DNA of 64,000 nt from Arthrobacter psychrochitiniphilus. Lineage in GTDB: Bacteria; Actinomycetota; Actinomycetes; Actinomycetales; Micrococcaceae. Positions 9,286-19,345 of the stretch are shown here, in pieces. Where the stretch lies: the NCBI RefSeq assembly GCF_003185915.1, contig NZ_QHLZ01000011.1, positions 1-64,000 of the forward strand. Reading direction: 5' to 3'. The translations under genes and the position numbers were made by a program. Each line of letters starts with the position of its first letter. Position 1 is the first letter of the stretch. Below the pieces are notes generated by a model that was not told where the DNA came from, ran no database searches, and saw only the letters and a program-made list of their open reading frames with translations.

Positions 9286-10554
9286 ATGAGCGTTACCCCT
9301 TCACTAGACGCCGCCGATTTGGCGCACATCGAAGCTGCGTGCGCCGCAACGGATCAGTTGCTGGACCGCAACTACCCGGGCGACGATGGCAGCCGTCAGC
9401 CGGTTCACACTGTCTACGTTCCGGCAGATAAGTTCAACTCCACCTTTGCCGCCGACTGGGGCGCACAGGGCCTGGCCGCCATCGAGAACTATGGTGGTTT
9501 GGAAAAGCTCGGCACCTTGCTGGGCCAGGACGCCGAGCTGGCAGAGGCCGTGGCAACACGGGTGGCCGCCAAACTCACCAGTGAACCCATTGAAGATCTG
9601 CGCCTCGATTTTGAGGACGGCTTCGGGGATCGCGGCGACGAGGCAGAAGATGCTGCAGCAGTGGCAGCTGGCAAGGCTGTCAGTGCAGCAGTCAACGCCG
9701 GAACGGCACCGCCGTTCATCGGCATCCGTTTCAAGTGCTTTGAACTGGCTACACGGGCCCGCGGCGTGCGCACCTTGGACCTGTTTGTCTCGGCCCTGGC
9801 CGAGGCAGGCGAGCTCCCCGACGGGCTCGTGCTGACACTGCCCAAGGTGACCACGGTGGACCAGGTCAAGGCCATGGACTTCGCGGTTAGCCGCCTAGAG
9901 GAAATTCATGCTCTGCCCGCAGGGCGTCTCCGTTTTGAGGTGCAGGTGGAAACCCCGCAGCTCATTCTTGGCCCGGAAGGCACCTCTCCCGTGGCCCGGT
10001 TGGCCCATGCAGTGCCCGGACGCATCAGCGGCCTGCACTACGGCACCTATGACTACAGCGCTTCGCTGGAAATCTCAGCGCAGTACCAGTCCATGGAGCA
10101 CCCCGTGGCGGATTTCGCCAAGGAAGTCATGCAGTTGGCTGTCGCTGGAACGGGCATCCGCCTCTCCGACGGCTCCACCAACATCATGCCTGTGGGCGAT
10201 GGCGCCGAGGCTGCTTGGGCCTTGCACGGGCGCCTGGTGCGCCGCTCCTTGGAGCGCGGCTACTACCAGGGCTGGGATCTGCACCCGGCCCAGCTGCCCA
10301 GCCGTTTCAGCGCAACCTACGCGTTCTACCGTCAGGGGCTGCCCGCAGCTGCTGTGCGGTTGCGCAACTATGTTGCGCAGACCCCCGGTGCCGTCATGGA
10401 TGAACCGGCCACGGCACGCGCCCTGGCGAACTTCATCCTGCGCGGACTTATCTGTGGCGCTGCCAGCGCAGAGGAAGTACTCTCGCTGACCAGCCTGGAC
10501 CAAAACCAACTTACGGCGCTGGCTCACCCCCGGCTCGCTACCGTCTCTCGCTAA
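9286..10554 (+). CDS. DUF6986-type protein, HpcH/HpaI aldolase-like TIM barrel
   Basis: This 422-residue protein has a citrate-lyase/HpcH-aldolase-like TIM-barrel look. LRLDFEDGFG near residue 106 and RFEVQVETPQLIL near residue 214 supply acidic metal-binding candidates, with GLHYGTYDYSAS downstream. That is the pattern of enzymes that make or break C-C bonds next to a carboxylate (malate synthase, citrate lyase beta, HpaI). I recognise it only as the family annotated DUF6986; no reaction is established to my knowledge. It starts 2 nt after malate synthase and is followed by allE, so it is part of the ureide/glyoxylate operon. A role on glyoxylate or an oxo-acid side product is a guess. Confidence 0.8.
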   Translation: MSVTPSLDAADLAHIEAACAATDQLLDRNYPGDDGSRQPVHTVYVPADKFNSTFAADWGAQGLAAIENYGGLEKLGTLLGQDAELAEAVATRVAAKLTSEPIEDLRLDFEDGFGDRGDEAEDAAAVAAGKAVSAAVNAGTAPPFIGIRFKCFELATRARGVRTLDLFVSALAEAGELPDGLVLTLPKVTTVDQVKAMDFAVSRLEEIHALPAGRLRFEVQVETPQLILGPEGTSPVARLAHAVPGRISGLHYGTYDYSASLEISAQYQSMEHPVADFAKEVMQLAVAGTGIRLSDGSTNIMPVGDGAEAAWALHGRLVRRSLERGYYQGWDLHPAQLPSRFSATYAFYRQGLPAAAVRLRNYVAQTPGAVMDEPATARALANFILRGLICGAASAEEVLSLTSLDQNQLTALAHPRLATVSR

Positions 10555-10566
10555 AGGACTTTACTC

Positions 10567-11379
10567 ATGAGTAAGTACTACTCCCCCGCAGGCGGCCTGC
10601 CGCCGCAAACGCACCTGACCACAGAGCGCGCCATTGTCAAGGAGGCCTACACGGTCATCCCCAAGGGCGTCATGACGGATATTGTCACCAGCACCCTGCC
10701 GGGTTTCTCCAACACCCGCTCCTGGATTCTGGCCCGCCCCATCTCCGGCTTCGCCACCACCTTCTCCCAGCTCATTGTGGAGATTGCACCCGGCGGCGGC
10801 GCCCCGCGCGCCGAGTTCGAGCCCGGCGTCGAAGGCGTCATCTTTGTCACCAAGGGCAAGGTCAACCTCACCCTCGAAGGCGAACTTCACCAGCTTGAGG
10901 AGGGCGGCTACGCATACCTCGCCGCCGGTGACATCTGGGGACTGGAAAACGTCTCCGACGGCGTTGTCACCTTCCAGTGGATCCGCAAGGCCTACGAGCG
11001 CCTTGAGGGCTATGAGGCCACCTCCTTCGTCACCAGTGACGCTGAAGTGGAACCCACTGCCATGCCGGATACCAACGGCGCATGGAAGACCACCCGCTTC
11101 ACGGACTCTTCCGATCTGGCACATGACATGCAGGTCAACATCGTCACTTTCCAGCCCGGCGGCGTCATTCCGTTCCCCGAGACTCACGTCATGGAGCACG
11201 GCTTGTATGTCCTGGAGGGCAAGGCCATGTACCTGCTCAACAACGACTGGGTTGAGGTGGAAGCCGGCGACTTCATGTGGCTGCGTGCGTTCTGCCCGCA
11301 GGCATGTTACGCCGGCGGCCCGGGCGAATTCCGCTACCTGCTGTACAAGGACATGAACCGTCAAATCAAGCTGACTTAA
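10567..11379 (+). CDS. allE: (S)-ureidoglycine aminohydrolase (bicupin)
   Basis: The 270-residue protein has two cupin domains, about residues 60-125 and 190-260. Family motifs include the N-terminal YYSPAGGLPPQT, FEPGVEGVIFV in the first cupin and FPETHVMEHGLYVL in the second, where H, E and H ligands would hold Mn2+. It removes ammonia from (S)-ureidoglycine to give (S)-ureidoglycolate on the way from allantoin to glyoxylate. It is the last gene of the malic enzyme operon and is followed by a strong terminator at 11396-11463. Confidence 0.9.
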   Translation: MSKYYSPAGGLPPQTHLTTERAIVKEAYTVIPKGVMTDIVTSTLPGFSNTRSWILARPISGFATTFSQLIVEIAPGGGAPRAEFEPGVEGVIFVTKGKVNLTLEGELHQLEEGGYAYLAAGDIWGLENVSDGVVTFQWIRKAYERLEGYEATSFVTSDAEVEPTAMPDTNGAWKTTRFTDSSDLAHDMQVNIVTFQPGGVIPFPETHVMEHGLYVLEGKAMYLLNNDWVEVEAGDFMWLRAFCPQACYAGGPGEFRYLLYKDMNRQIKLT

Positions 11380-11395
11380 GCTGCCGCTACGGTTT

Positions 11396-11463
11396 ATGCG
11401 CCCGCTTCCCATTTTTGCGCCCGGTCTACCGGGCGCGAGAACGGGGGGCGGGCGCATTTTTTT
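11396..11463 (+). terminator. Nested-hairpin terminator after allE
   Basis: An outer stem (ATGCGCCCGC/GCGGGCGCAT) encloses an inner 9-bp hairpin at 11417-11436 and is followed by seven T. It separates the allE transcript from the hyi operon. Confidence 0.85.
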
Positions 11464-11536
11464 GGCTCTCCCTGCACTGGGGTGTGTCGAACCGGAGAAA
11501 ACTCCCCTTGACGTGGGTCACATCATTCTCTAGACT

Positions 11537-11572
11537 TTTCATAAAGCAGAAACTAATTTCCACAATATGAAA
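11537..11572. promoter_or_regulatory. Tandem TTTC-N8-GAAA elements upstream of hyi
   Basis: TTTCATAAAGCAGAAA (11537-11552) and TTTCCACAATATGAAA (11557-11572) start 20 bp apart, about two helical turns. The second is a near match, on the other strand, to the element upstream of guanine deaminase. Probable IclR-type operator pair for the hyi-glxR-gcl series. TTGACG near 11508 and TAGACT near 11531 could be promoter boxes. Confidence 0.55.
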
Positions 11573-11607
11573 TGCATGGAATGAAGAATTCCTTGGAAGG
11601 ACCTACA

Positions 11608-12402
11608 ATGACGTACACCGTGAACTGCTCCATCCTCTTGACCGAACTGCCCTTGCTCGAACGCCCGGCCGCTGCAAAGGCAGCCGGATTTGATGCAGTT
11701 GAGTTCTGGTGGCCCTTCGAATCCAACGTTCCCGGCGATGCTGAACTCACCGCTTTTGAGCGCGCCATCACCGATGCCGGCGTCCAGCTCACAGGCCTGA
11801 ACTTCAACGCCGGCAACATGCCCGGCGGTGACCGCGGTCTGGTCTCCTGGAAGGGCCGCTGCTCCGAGTTCAAGGACAACGTTGACGCCGTGGTCGGCAT
11901 TGGTGAGCGCCTCGGAACCAAGGCTTTCAACGCCCTCTACGGCAACCGTCAAGACGATTACACCCCGGCGGAGCAGGACGAGCTCGCCGTGAAGAACCTG
12001 GTCTACGCAGCCCAGGGTGTAGCCAAGATTGGTGGCACAGTACTTCTGGAACCCGTCTCCGGAACCCCGGCCTACCCGCTGAAGACCGCTGCTGACGTTC
12101 TGGCAGTCATCGCCAAGACCCAGGAAGCGGGCGTGGATAACGTCAAGCTGCTGGCAGATTTCTACCACCTTGCAGTCAACGGTGACGATGTCCCGGCAGT
12201 GATTGAAAACCATGCCAAGGACTTCGGCCACATCCAGATCGCCGACGATCCGGGCCGCGGAGCCCCCGGCACCGGCACCCTCCCGCTGGGCGAATGGATC
12301 ACTCGCAGCCGCGAGCTCGGCTACGCGGGCCCCATCGGCTTGGAATACAAGTCTGCCGCAGCGGATGCGTTCAGCTGGACCATCCGCCAGCAGGCCAACT
12401 AA
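11608..12402 (+). CDS. hyi: Hydroxypyruvate isomerase
   Basis: This 264-residue xylose-isomerase-like TIM-barrel protein interconverts hydroxypyruvate and tartronate semialdehyde. It begins YTVNCSILLTELPLLERP and includes the family stretches AVEFWWPF, LEPVSGTPAYPL, LLADFYHLA and IQIADDPGRGAPGTG, whose Glu, Asp and His residues form the metal site. The start at 11608 is preferred over an upstream in-frame ATG because GGAAGGA precedes it by 7-8 nt. It is followed 49 nt later by glxR, in the same glyoxylate-to-glycerate pathway. Confidence 0.9.
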   Translation: MTYTVNCSILLTELPLLERPAAAKAAGFDAVEFWWPFESNVPGDAELTAFERAITDAGVQLTGLNFNAGNMPGGDRGLVSWKGRCSEFKDNVDAVVGIGERLGTKAFNALYGNRQDDYTPAEQDELAVKNLVYAAQGVAKIGGTVLLEPVSGTPAYPLKTAADVLAVIAKTQEAGVDNVKLLADFYHLAVNGDDVPAVIENHAKDFGHIQIADDPGRGAPGTGTLPLGEWITRSRELGYAGPIGLEYKSAAADAFSWTIRQQAN

Positions 12403-12451
12403 TCCACGCCTCCTCCTTCTTCACCTCCATACTTCACGCAAAGGACACATT

Positions 12452-13330
12452 ATGAGCAACGTTGCAGTAATCGGACTCGGCATCATGGGACTGCCCATGG
12501 CAGTCAACCTCGTCAAGGCCGGCCACACGGTTTCTGGCTTCAACCGCAGCCAGGGCGCCATTGACAAGCTCGTCGCAGCAGGTGGCAACGGTGCCACTTC
12601 CATTGCTGACGCCGTCAAGGATGCCGAATTCATCATCACCATGGTTCCGGACTCCCCCGACGTCGAAGGTGTTGTCAGCGGTAAGGACGGCCTCTTCGCC
12701 ACTGCCCGCAAGGGTGCCATCTGGATCGATGCCAGCTCCATTCGCCCGGACGTGGCCAAGCGCCTCTCCGAAGATGCGCTTGCAGCCGGTATCCGCCCCT
12801 TGGACGCCCCGGTTTCCGGTGGCGAGCAGGGCGCCATTGACGGAGTTCTCTCCATCATGATTGGTGGTGCCGCAGAAGATTTCGCTGCTGCACAGGACGT
12901 TTTGAACGCCGTCGGCAAGACAATCGTCCACGTTGGCCCCTCCGGCTCCGGCCAGACAGTCAAGGCTGCGAACCAGCTCATTGTGGCCGTCAACATCCAG
13001 GCCCTCTCCGAAGCAATCGTCTTCCTTGAGGCCTACGGAGTAGATACCGACGCCGCATTGAAGGTCCTCGGTGGCGGCCTCGCCGGCTCCAAGGTCCTGG
13101 ATCAGAAGGGTGCGAAGATGCTCGCCCGCAACTTCGACCCCGGCTTCCGCCTGGCCCTGCACAACAAGGACCTGGGCATTGTCACCGCAGCAGCCCGCGA
13201 AGCAGGCGTCACAGTTCCGCTTGGCAGTGCAGTTGCCCAGCTCGTCACCTCCATGGTGGCCCAGGGCGACGGCGCCTTGGATCACTCCGGGTTGTTCAAG
13301 GCCGCACTGGCCTCCTCGGGCCGCAAGTAA
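12452..13330 (+). CDS. glxR: 2-hydroxy-3-oxopropionate (tartronate semialdehyde) reductase
   Basis: The 292-residue beta-hydroxyacid dehydrogenase reduces tartronate semialdehyde to D-glycerate with NAD(P)H. The N-terminal Rossmann motif GLGIMGLPMAVNL sits at residues 7-19. The substrate-binding DAPVSGGEQGA and the catalytic-lysine region GSGQTVKAANQL follow. The ATG at 12452 is used; the open frame extends far upstream through hyi but shows no family similarity there. It lies between hyi and gcl, as in other glyoxylate carboligase clusters. Confidence 0.92.
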   Translation: MSNVAVIGLGIMGLPMAVNLVKAGHTVSGFNRSQGAIDKLVAAGGNGATSIADAVKDAEFIITMVPDSPDVEGVVSGKDGLFATARKGAIWIDASSIRPDVAKRLSEDALAAGIRPLDAPVSGGEQGAIDGVLSIMIGGAAEDFAAAQDVLNAVGKTIVHVGPSGSGQTVKAANQLIVAVNIQALSEAIVFLEAYGVDTDAALKVLGGGLAGSKVLDQKGAKMLARNFDPGFRLALHNKDLGIVTAAAREAGVTVPLGSAVAQLVTSMVAQGDGALDHSGLFKAALASSGRK

Positions 13331-13364
13331 CCCCTTGCCCCACGGGTTCATCCCCACTAAACCT

Positions 13365-13402
13365 CCCGCCGTCGAGTGAGTGTCGAAGCGTTCGACGGCG
13401 GG
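13365..13402 (+). terminator. Intercistronic hairpin between glxR and gcl
   Basis: The 11-bp arms CCCGCCGTCGA and TCGACGGCGGG enclose a 16-nt loop. There is no T tract after it, so partial termination or mRNA stabilisation is more likely than full termination. Confidence 0.5.
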
Positions 13403-13472
13403 AACCATCCCTTTCGCAGTACCGGCCGGCCCACAGCGGCTATGGCCCCACACATTTTGAAGGAGCAATACC

Positions 13473-15251
13473 ATGGCAAAGATGCGTAGCGTAGATGCAG
13501 CCGTTTTGATTTTGGAAAAAGAAGGCGCCACCGAGATCTTTGGTCTCCCCGGAGCAGCCATCAACCCGTTCTACTCCGCCATGCGCGCCCATGGTGGATT
13601 GAACCACACCTTGGCACGCCACATGGAAGGTGCCTCACACATGGCTGACGGTTACTCCCGCGCAGCCGAAGGCAACATCGGCGTGTGCACCGGTACCTCC
13701 GGCCCCGCCGGCACCGATATGATCACCGGACTGTACGCAGCCCAGGCCGATTCCATCCCGATGCTGTGCATCACCGGCCAGGCCCCCGTTGCCAAGTTGC
13801 ACAAGGAAGACTTCCAGGCTGTGGACATCGAGTCCATCGCAGCTCCCCTGACCAAGCTCTCCATGACCATCAAGGAGCCCGGCCAGGTTCCCGGTGCGTT
13901 CCAGAAGGCGTTCTACCTGATGCGCTCAGGGCGCCCCGGCCCGGTCCTGTTGGATCTGCCGATCGATGTGCAGATGGCCGAGATTGAGTTTGATATTGAT
14001 GCCTACGAGCCCTTGGTGCCGAACAAGCCGGCCGCCACACGCAAGCAGGCTGGTAAAGCCTTGGATATCCTGCTGGCAGGCGAGAAGCCGCTGATCGTTG
14101 CCGGTGGCGGTGTCATCAACGCCAACGCATCAGAGAAGCTCGTCGAACTGGCTGAACTGCTGAACATTCCCGTCATCTCCACCCTCATGGGCTGGGGCAC
14201 CATCCCGGATGATCACCCGCTGAGCGCCGGTATGGTGGGTCTGCAGACCTCGCACCGCTACGGCAACGCCACGTTCTTGGAGTCTGACACCGTCATTGGC
14301 ATCGGCAACCGCTGGGCCAACCGTCACACAGGTGGCCTTGACACCTACCGCGGCAACCGCAAGTTCGTCCACGTAGACATTGAGCCCACCCAGATTGGCC
14401 GCGTATTCGCACCGGACTTGGGCATCGTCTCCGACGCTGGCGCAGCTCTGGACGTATTGCTGGAGGTCGCCCGTGAGCGTAAGGCAGATCTGAGCGTGCC
14501 GGACTACGGCCCCTGGTCCAAGGACTGCCAGGCTCGCAAGGGCTCGCTGCAGCGCAAGACCCACTTCGATAACGTGCCGATGAAGCCGCAGCGCGTGTAC
14601 GAAGAAATGAATGCCGCCTTCGGCCCGGACACCACCTACGTCTCCACCATTGGTCTGTCACAGATTGCTGGCGCCCAGATGCTCCACGTCTTCGGCCCGC
14701 GCCAGTGGATCAACGCCGGACAGGCCGGCCCCTTGGGTTGGACCCTGCCTGCAGCCCTGGGTGTTGTCCGCGGCAAGCCGGGACAGACAGTTGTTGCCCT
14801 TTCTGGTGACTACGATTTCCAGTTCATGATTGAAGAATTGGCCGTTGGCGCGCAGTTCAACCTGCCGTACATCCACGTTGTGGTCAACAACTCCTACCTG
14901 GGCTTGATCCGTCAGTCCCAGCGCGGCTTCAAGATGGATTACCACGTCTCCTTGGCATTCGATAACATCAACTCCCCGGAGACCAACGGCTACGGCGTGG
15001 ACCACATCAAGGTTGCCGAAGGCTTGGGCTGCAAGGCCATCCGCGTGGAGCGCCCCGAGGACATGGCTGCCGCCTTCGCCGAGGCCAAGCGCCTCATGGA
15101 AGAGCACAAGGTTCCTGTAGTTGTTGAAGCCATCCTGGAGCGCGTGACCAACATTTCCATGGGCACCGAGCTGGACAATGTCAACGAGATTGAAGACATT
15201 GCCGAGTACGCAGCTGACGCCCCCACCGCCATCTTGGCACTGCAGGGCTAG
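13473..15251 (+). CDS. gcl: Glyoxylate carboligase (tartronate-semialdehyde synthase)
   Basis: The 592-residue ThDP-dependent enzyme joins two glyoxylates to tartronate semialdehyde and CO2. It has the three-domain acetolactate-synthase layout: PYR domain from [16 protein letters not shown], central FAD/Rossmann-like domain near residues 190-330, and PP domain with [15 protein letters not shown], the ThDP-Mg2+ motif. The N-terminal [14 protein letters not shown] has Ala-Ala where most relatives keep the catalytic Glu further on, a hallmark of Gcl. GAAGGAGC precedes the ATG. It is followed 9 nt later by glxK. Confidence 0.93.
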   Translation: MAKMRSVDAAVLILEKEGATEIFGLPGAAINPFYSAMRAHGGLNHTLARHMEGASHMADGYSRAAEGNIGVCTGTSGPAGTDMITGLYAAQADSIPMLCITGQAPVAKLHKEDFQAVDIESIAAPLTKLSMTIKEPGQVPGAFQKAFYLMRSGRPGPVLLDLPIDVQMAEIEFDIDAYEPLVPNKPAATRKQAGKALDILLAGEKPLIVAGGGVINANASEKLVELAELLNIPVISTLMGWGTIPDDHPLSAGMVGLQTSHRYGNATFLESDTVIGIGNRWANRHTGGLDTYRGNRKFVHVDIEPTQIGRVFAPDLGIVSDAGAALDVLLEVARERKADLSVPDYGPWSKDCQARKGSLQRKTHFDNVPMKPQRVYEEMNAAFGPDTTYVSTIGLSQIAGAQMLHVFGPRQWINAGQAGPLGWTLPAALGVVRGKPGQTVVALSGDYDFQFMIEELAVGAQFNLPYIHVVVNNSYLGLIRQSQRGFKMDYHVSLAFDNINSPETNGYGVDHIKVAEGLGCKAIRVERPEDMAAAFAEAKRLMEEHKVPVVVEAILERVTNISMGTELDNVNEIEDIAEYAADAPTAILALQG

Positions 15252-15260
15252 GGAGCAACC

Positions 15261-16418
15261 ATGCGCGTCATCCTCGCCCCCGACAAGTTCAAGGGTTCCG
15301 TTTCCGCCCCTGAGGCTGCTCGGTTCCTGGCCGAAGGCCTGCGTTCAGTTGACCCTGGCCTGGACATTGTCCTGATGCCAGTGGCCGACGGCGGCGAGGG
15401 CACCATTGACGCCGTCACAGCCTCAGGTTTCACCCGGGTCGTTGAGAGAGTTCAAGGACCCACCGGCGAATCAGTTCAGGCTGACTTCGCTGTCCGCGGA
15501 ACGGTAGCCGTCATTGAGATGGCTGCCGCCTCCGGGCTGGCTGTCCTGCACAACGGCACGCCCTCACCCCTGCTGGCCAGTACGTACGGTACCGGCCAGC
15601 TGGTGAAGGCGGCCCTGGACCGGGGCTGCACCGAGATTGTCCTAGGTGTTGGCGGCAGCGCCACCACCGACGGTGGGGCCGGCATGCTTGCCGCGCTCGG
15701 CGCCACTTTCAAGGACTCCGCCGGGCGGCATCTGCCACCCGGCGGAGGGGCCTTGGCCACGGTGACCAACATTGAGCTGGGCGGATTGGATCGCCGCCTC
15801 GGCGGGGTGCAGTTCACGCTCGCCAGCGATGTGGATAACCCGCTACTGGGCCCCGATGGGGCCGCGGCCGTCTTTGCACCCCAAAAGGGTGCCTCAGAGG
15901 CACATGTGGCACATTTGGAAACTGCCCTGGAGCGTTACTTCCGCGTCATGGCCAATGCCTTGGGCACTGCCGCCGTAGATGCCATTGACGCCCCCGGTTC
16001 CGGTGCGGCTGGTGGCACCGGCTATGCGGCACTTGCCGTGCTCTCAGCCAAGCGCCGGCCCGGTATTGACGTGGTCCTGGAGCTGACAGGCCTGGCCGAT
16101 AAGATTGGCACAGCAGATCTGGTCATCACGGGTGAAGGCAGCCTGGATGAGCAAAGCCTGTTCGGCAAGGCACCCATGGGAGTTGCCACAGCGGCACGCG
16201 CCGCAGGTATTCCCGTGGTAGCCGTGTGCGGACGGACCACCCTCACCCCCGAGGTTTTGCATGGGGCCGGATTCGCCCACTGCTACGCCCTGACAGATCT
16301 AAATGCCGACACGGAGCACTGCATGAAAAATGCGGGCGCCCTGCTGACACAAATTGGTGCCACGATTGGCGCCCGGCTTGCCACAAGAGGCAAGGAAGAG
16401 GAGAACTCGTATGTCTAA
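15261..16418 (+). CDS. glxK: Glycerate 2-kinase
   Basis: This 385-residue protein of the GarK/GlxK glycerate kinase family begins RVILAPDKFKGSVSAPEAA and contains PVADGGEGTIDA and VGGSATTDGGAGML, the family's conserved glycine-rich segments. It phosphorylates the D-glycerate made by Gcl and GlxR to 2-phosphoglycerate for lower glycolysis. It starts 9 nt after gcl and its 3' end overlaps allB by 8 nt. Confidence 0.92.
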   Translation: MRVILAPDKFKGSVSAPEAARFLAEGLRSVDPGLDIVLMPVADGGEGTIDAVTASGFTRVVERVQGPTGESVQADFAVRGTVAVIEMAAASGLAVLHNGTPSPLLASTYGTGQLVKAALDRGCTEIVLGVGGSATTDGGAGMLAALGATFKDSAGRHLPPGGGALATVTNIELGGLDRRLGGVQFTLASDVDNPLLGPDGAAAVFAPQKGASEAHVAHLETALERYFRVMANALGTAAVDAIDAPGSGAAGGTGYAALAVLSAKRRPGIDVVLELTGLADKIGTADLVITGEGSLDEQSLFGKAPMGVATAARAAGIPVVAVCGRTTLTPEVLHGAGFAHCYALTDLNADTEHCMKNAGALLTQIGATIGARLATRGKEEENSYV

Positions 16419-17802
16419 TCCTGCAGGAAGCCACGAGACCGCGGATATGTATGATCTCGTCATTCGTGGCAAGCGGGTGCTCACCACCGCCGGCATTGCC
16501 GCCCGCGAAGTGGGTGTCCGCAACGGCGTCGTCATGGCGTTGGAACCCTTGGGCAACGCGCTGCGCGGCCACACGGAAATTGATTTGGCTGATGATGAGA
16601 CCCTCATCCCGGGCCTCGTGGACAGCCACGTGCACGTCAACGAGCCCGGCCGCACGGACTGGGAAGGCTTTGCCTCCGCAACCCGTGCCGCCGCAGCCGG
16701 TGGTGTCACCACCATCATTGACATGCCACTGAATTCCATCCCCGCCACCGTCAACGTTGACGCCCTGGAACTCAAGCGCAGCGTTGCGCTGGATCAGGCT
16801 TTTGTTGACGTGGGCTTCTGGGGCGGGGCCATCCCCGGCAACAAGGCTGATCTGCGCCCGCTGCATGACAACGGCGTTTTCGGCTTCAAATGCTTCTTGC
16901 TGCATTCAGGTGTGGACGAGTTCCCGCCGTTGGATCCAGATGAGATGGAAGAGGACATGCGGGAGCTCACTAACTATGACGCTCTGATGCTGGTCCACGC
17001 CGAGGATTCACGCACCATTGACCGTGCCCCCACAGCCCAAGGGGACCAGTACGGCAAGTTCCTGGCTTCGCGTCCCCGCGGCGCGGAGAACCTGGCCATT
17101 GCCGAGGTCATTGAACGGGCCCGCTGGACCGGTGCCCGGGCGCATATTCTGCACCTGAGCTCCTCCGATGCACTGCCCATGATTGCCAGCGCCCGCCGTG
17201 ACGGTGTGAAGCTTACTGTGGAGACGTGCCCGCACTACCTCACGTTGATGGCCGAGGAAATCCCCGACGGCGCCACCTCCTACAAGTGCTGCCCGCCCAT
17301 CCGCGAAGCCTCCAACCGGGAAAAGCTGTGGCAGGGACTCCGCGACGGTGTCATTGACTGCATTGTCTCTGACCACTCCCCCAGCACCCTTGACTTGAAG
17401 GACTTGGAAAACGGAGACTTCGCCGTTGCCTGGGGCGGTGTTTCCTCCCTCCAGCTGGGACTGTCACTGATCTGGACCGAGGCCCGCCACCGCGGCATCA
17501 CCTTGGAGCAAGTGATCCACTGGATGTCCACGGCCCCGGCAGACCTCGTCGGTCTGCACAAGAAGGGCAAGCTTGCCCCCGGTTACGACGCCGACTTTGC
17601 CATCTTTGCCGCCGACGACGCCTTCATTGTTGACGTCACGAAGCTCAAGCACAAGAATCCCATCACCCCCTACGATGGCCGCGCCCTCTCCGGCGTGGTC
17701 CGGCGCACCTTCCTGCGCGGCCATGAACTCGATGGCATCACCGCCACCGGCAAGCTGCTGCGCCGCGGTGAAATCACAGTAGAACGGGCCACGAATGTCT
17801 GA
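16411..17802 (+). CDS. allB: Allantoinase
   Basis: This 463-residue cyclic amidohydrolase hydrolyses allantoin to allantoate. Metal-site motifs are [17 protein letters not shown] near residue 70, [12 protein letters not shown] with the lysine that is carboxylated in this family, HAEDS, and [14 protein letters not shown] with the catalytic Asp. The start at 16411 has AGGAG 9 nt upstream and lies inside the glxK end; the longer open frame has no support. It overlaps the next gene, an E2 acyltransferase, by 8 nt. Confidence 0.92.
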   Translation: MSNPAGSHETADMYDLVIRGKRVLTTAGIAAREVGVRNGVVMALEPLGNALRGHTEIDLADDETLIPGLVDSHVHVNEPGRTDWEGFASATRAAAAGGVTTIIDMPLNSIPATVNVDALELKRSVALDQAFVDVGFWGGAIPGNKADLRPLHDNGVFGFKCFLLHSGVDEFPPLDPDEMEEDMRELTNYDALMLVHAEDSRTIDRAPTAQGDQYGKFLASRPRGAENLAIAEVIERARWTGARAHILHLSSSDALPMIASARRDGVKLTVETCPHYLTLMAEEIPDGATSYKCCPPIREASNREKLWQGLRDGVIDCIVSDHSPSTLDLKDLENGDFAVAWGGVSSLQLGLSLIWTEARHRGITLEQVIHWMSTAPADLVGLHKKGKLAPGYDADFAIFAADDAFIVDVTKLKHKNPITPYDGRALSGVVRRTFLRGHELDGITATGKLLRRGEITVERATNV

Positions 17803-19186
17803 GCCCTTGCTGTTGCCGGCACTCGGCGAGAGCGTCACCGAGGGAACGGTGACCCGCTGGCTCAAATCCGTTGGTGACCCTGTTGCCATCGATGAGCCAC
17901 TGCTGGAAGTCTCCACCGACAAGGTAGATACAGAGATCCCCTCACCCTTCGAAGGAATCTTGCACAGCATCCTGGTCCAGGAGGACCAAACGGCAGAAGT
18001 TGGCGCAACACTGGCCATCATCGCGCCTGCAGACTCGGTGCCTGCGGCTGAGGCACCTGCGGCGGCGGACCAGCATTTTCCGGCGACTTCCCGGCCGGCG
18101 GCCGTGGACGGCCTTGCGGCCTCCTTGACGTCGCCTACAAAAATGCCGGCTCCGCCGCCGCTGGCCGTCCCTGTCGAAACCCCGGCTCCGCCGGTGGTTC
18201 AGGCTGTGGCTCAAACTAGCGCCGACGCTGGATCCGCAGGTTACGTCACTCCGCTGGTGCGCAAGCTTGCCCGCCAGCATGGGATTGACTTGTCCACGCT
18301 CACCGGCACCGGTGTTGGCGGGCGTATCCGCGGTGCTGATGTGAAGGCTGCGGCAGCTGCCCAGGCTCCCGCCGCACCGGCAACGTCGGCACCCGTGGCA
18401 AGTCCCGCCGTCGTGCCTGTTCCTGCTGTACCGGCAACGGCACCCGCAGCCGCGTCAGCAACGCTGCGTGGAACCACGGTGAAAGCGTCACGGATCCGTG
18501 CGGTCATTGCCAAGCGCATGCGTGAATCGTTGGATACGGCCACGCAGCTGACGCAGGTGCATGAGGTGGATGTGAGTAACATTGTGCGTTTGCGCGGCCG
18601 GGCCAAGGCTTCCTTCGCTGCGGCGCACGGGGTGAACCTGACGTACCTTCCGTTCATCGCTTTGGCGGTGGCGGAGGCGCTGAAGACCTTCCCCATGCTC
18701 AACGCCTCCTTTGATGAGGCTGCCGGGACCATCAGTTACCACGACGCCGAGCACCTCGCCTTCGCGGTGGACGCCCCCAAGGGTCTGCTGGTTCCTGTGG
18801 TGCGGGACGCCGGGGAGATGAATCTGGCCGGACTAGCCGCGGGCATTTCCGACGTGGCGTCACGGACGCGTGACGGTTCCATCAAGGCCGATGAGTTGTC
18901 CGGGGGAACGTTCTCCATCACCAACATCGGCTCGGTGGGTGCACTCTTTGACACTCCCATCATCAATGCCCCGCAGGTGGGTATTCTCGGTGTGGGCGCC
19001 ATTGTCAAGCGCCCCGTAGTGGTTACCGGACCGGACGGGGATGATGTACTGGCCATCCGCCACATGATGTACCTGTGCCTGACCTACGATCACAGGATTG
19101 TGGACGGCGCAGACGCCGGACGCTTCATGAGCCATGTGCGTGCACGGCTTGGTGCTGGCGCCTTTGAATCTGAACTGGGTTTGTAA
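17795..19186 (+). CDS. sucB: 2-oxoacid dehydrogenase E2 component (dihydrolipoamide acyltransferase)
   Basis: The 463-residue protein has one lipoyl domain (residues 1-78, lipoyl-lysine in VSTDKVDTE), an Ala/Pro-rich linker and a peripheral-subunit-binding domain near residues 148-185 ([15 protein letters not shown]). A second linker leads to the acyltransferase domain with the catalytic [14 protein letters not shown]. It serves as E2 of a pyruvate, 2-oxoglutarate or branched-chain complex; the sequence does not settle which, and the symbol follows the usual annotation. It overlaps allB by 8 nt, so it is co-translated with ureide genes, which is unexpected: no E1 or E3 gene is beside it. Confidence 0.82.
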   Translation: MSEPLLLPALGESVTEGTVTRWLKSVGDPVAIDEPLLEVSTDKVDTEIPSPFEGILHSILVQEDQTAEVGATLAIIAPADSVPAAEAPAAADQHFPATSRPAAVDGLAASLTSPTKMPAPPPLAVPVETPAPPVVQAVAQTSADAGSAGYVTPLVRKLARQHGIDLSTLTGTGVGGRIRGADVKAAAAAQAPAAPATSAPVASPAVVPVPAVPATAPAAASATLRGTTVKASRIRAVIAKRMRESLDTATQLTQVHEVDVSNIVRLRGRAKASFAAAHGVNLTYLPFIALAVAEALKTFPMLNASFDEAAGTISYHDAEHLAFAVDAPKGLLVPVVRDAGEMNLAGLAAGISDVASRTRDGSIKADELSGGTFSITNIGSVGALFDTPIINAPQVGILGVGAIVKRPVVVTGPDGDDVLAIRHMMYLCLTYDHRIVDGADAGRFMSHVRARLGAGAFESELGL

Positions 19187-19257
19187 CCGGTTCGTTGAGA
19201 CCCGGCGTGCCCAGCCACGCCGACGCCTTGGACTGCACCGCCACGTGGTCCGGGCAA

Positions 19258-19302
19258 AATAAAGGAGTCGCAGCAATGATGCTGCGGCTCCTTTATTTTT
19301 TT
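19258..19302. terminator. Bidirectional terminator after the E2 gene
   Basis: AATAAAGGAG-T-CGCAGCA pairs with TGCTGCG-G-CTCCTTTATT around ATGA and is followed by seven T. It lies between the convergent E2 and SDR genes. Confidence 0.9.
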
Positions 19303-19345
19303 ATTACAGAGCTAAGTTCCAGGGAGTCCGGACTCCCTGCGGGGC

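Noticed and set aside
12434..13564. 376-codon antisense frame over glxR and the gcl start
   Set aside because: It is a shadow of two clearly recognised genes, and no conserved domain is visible.
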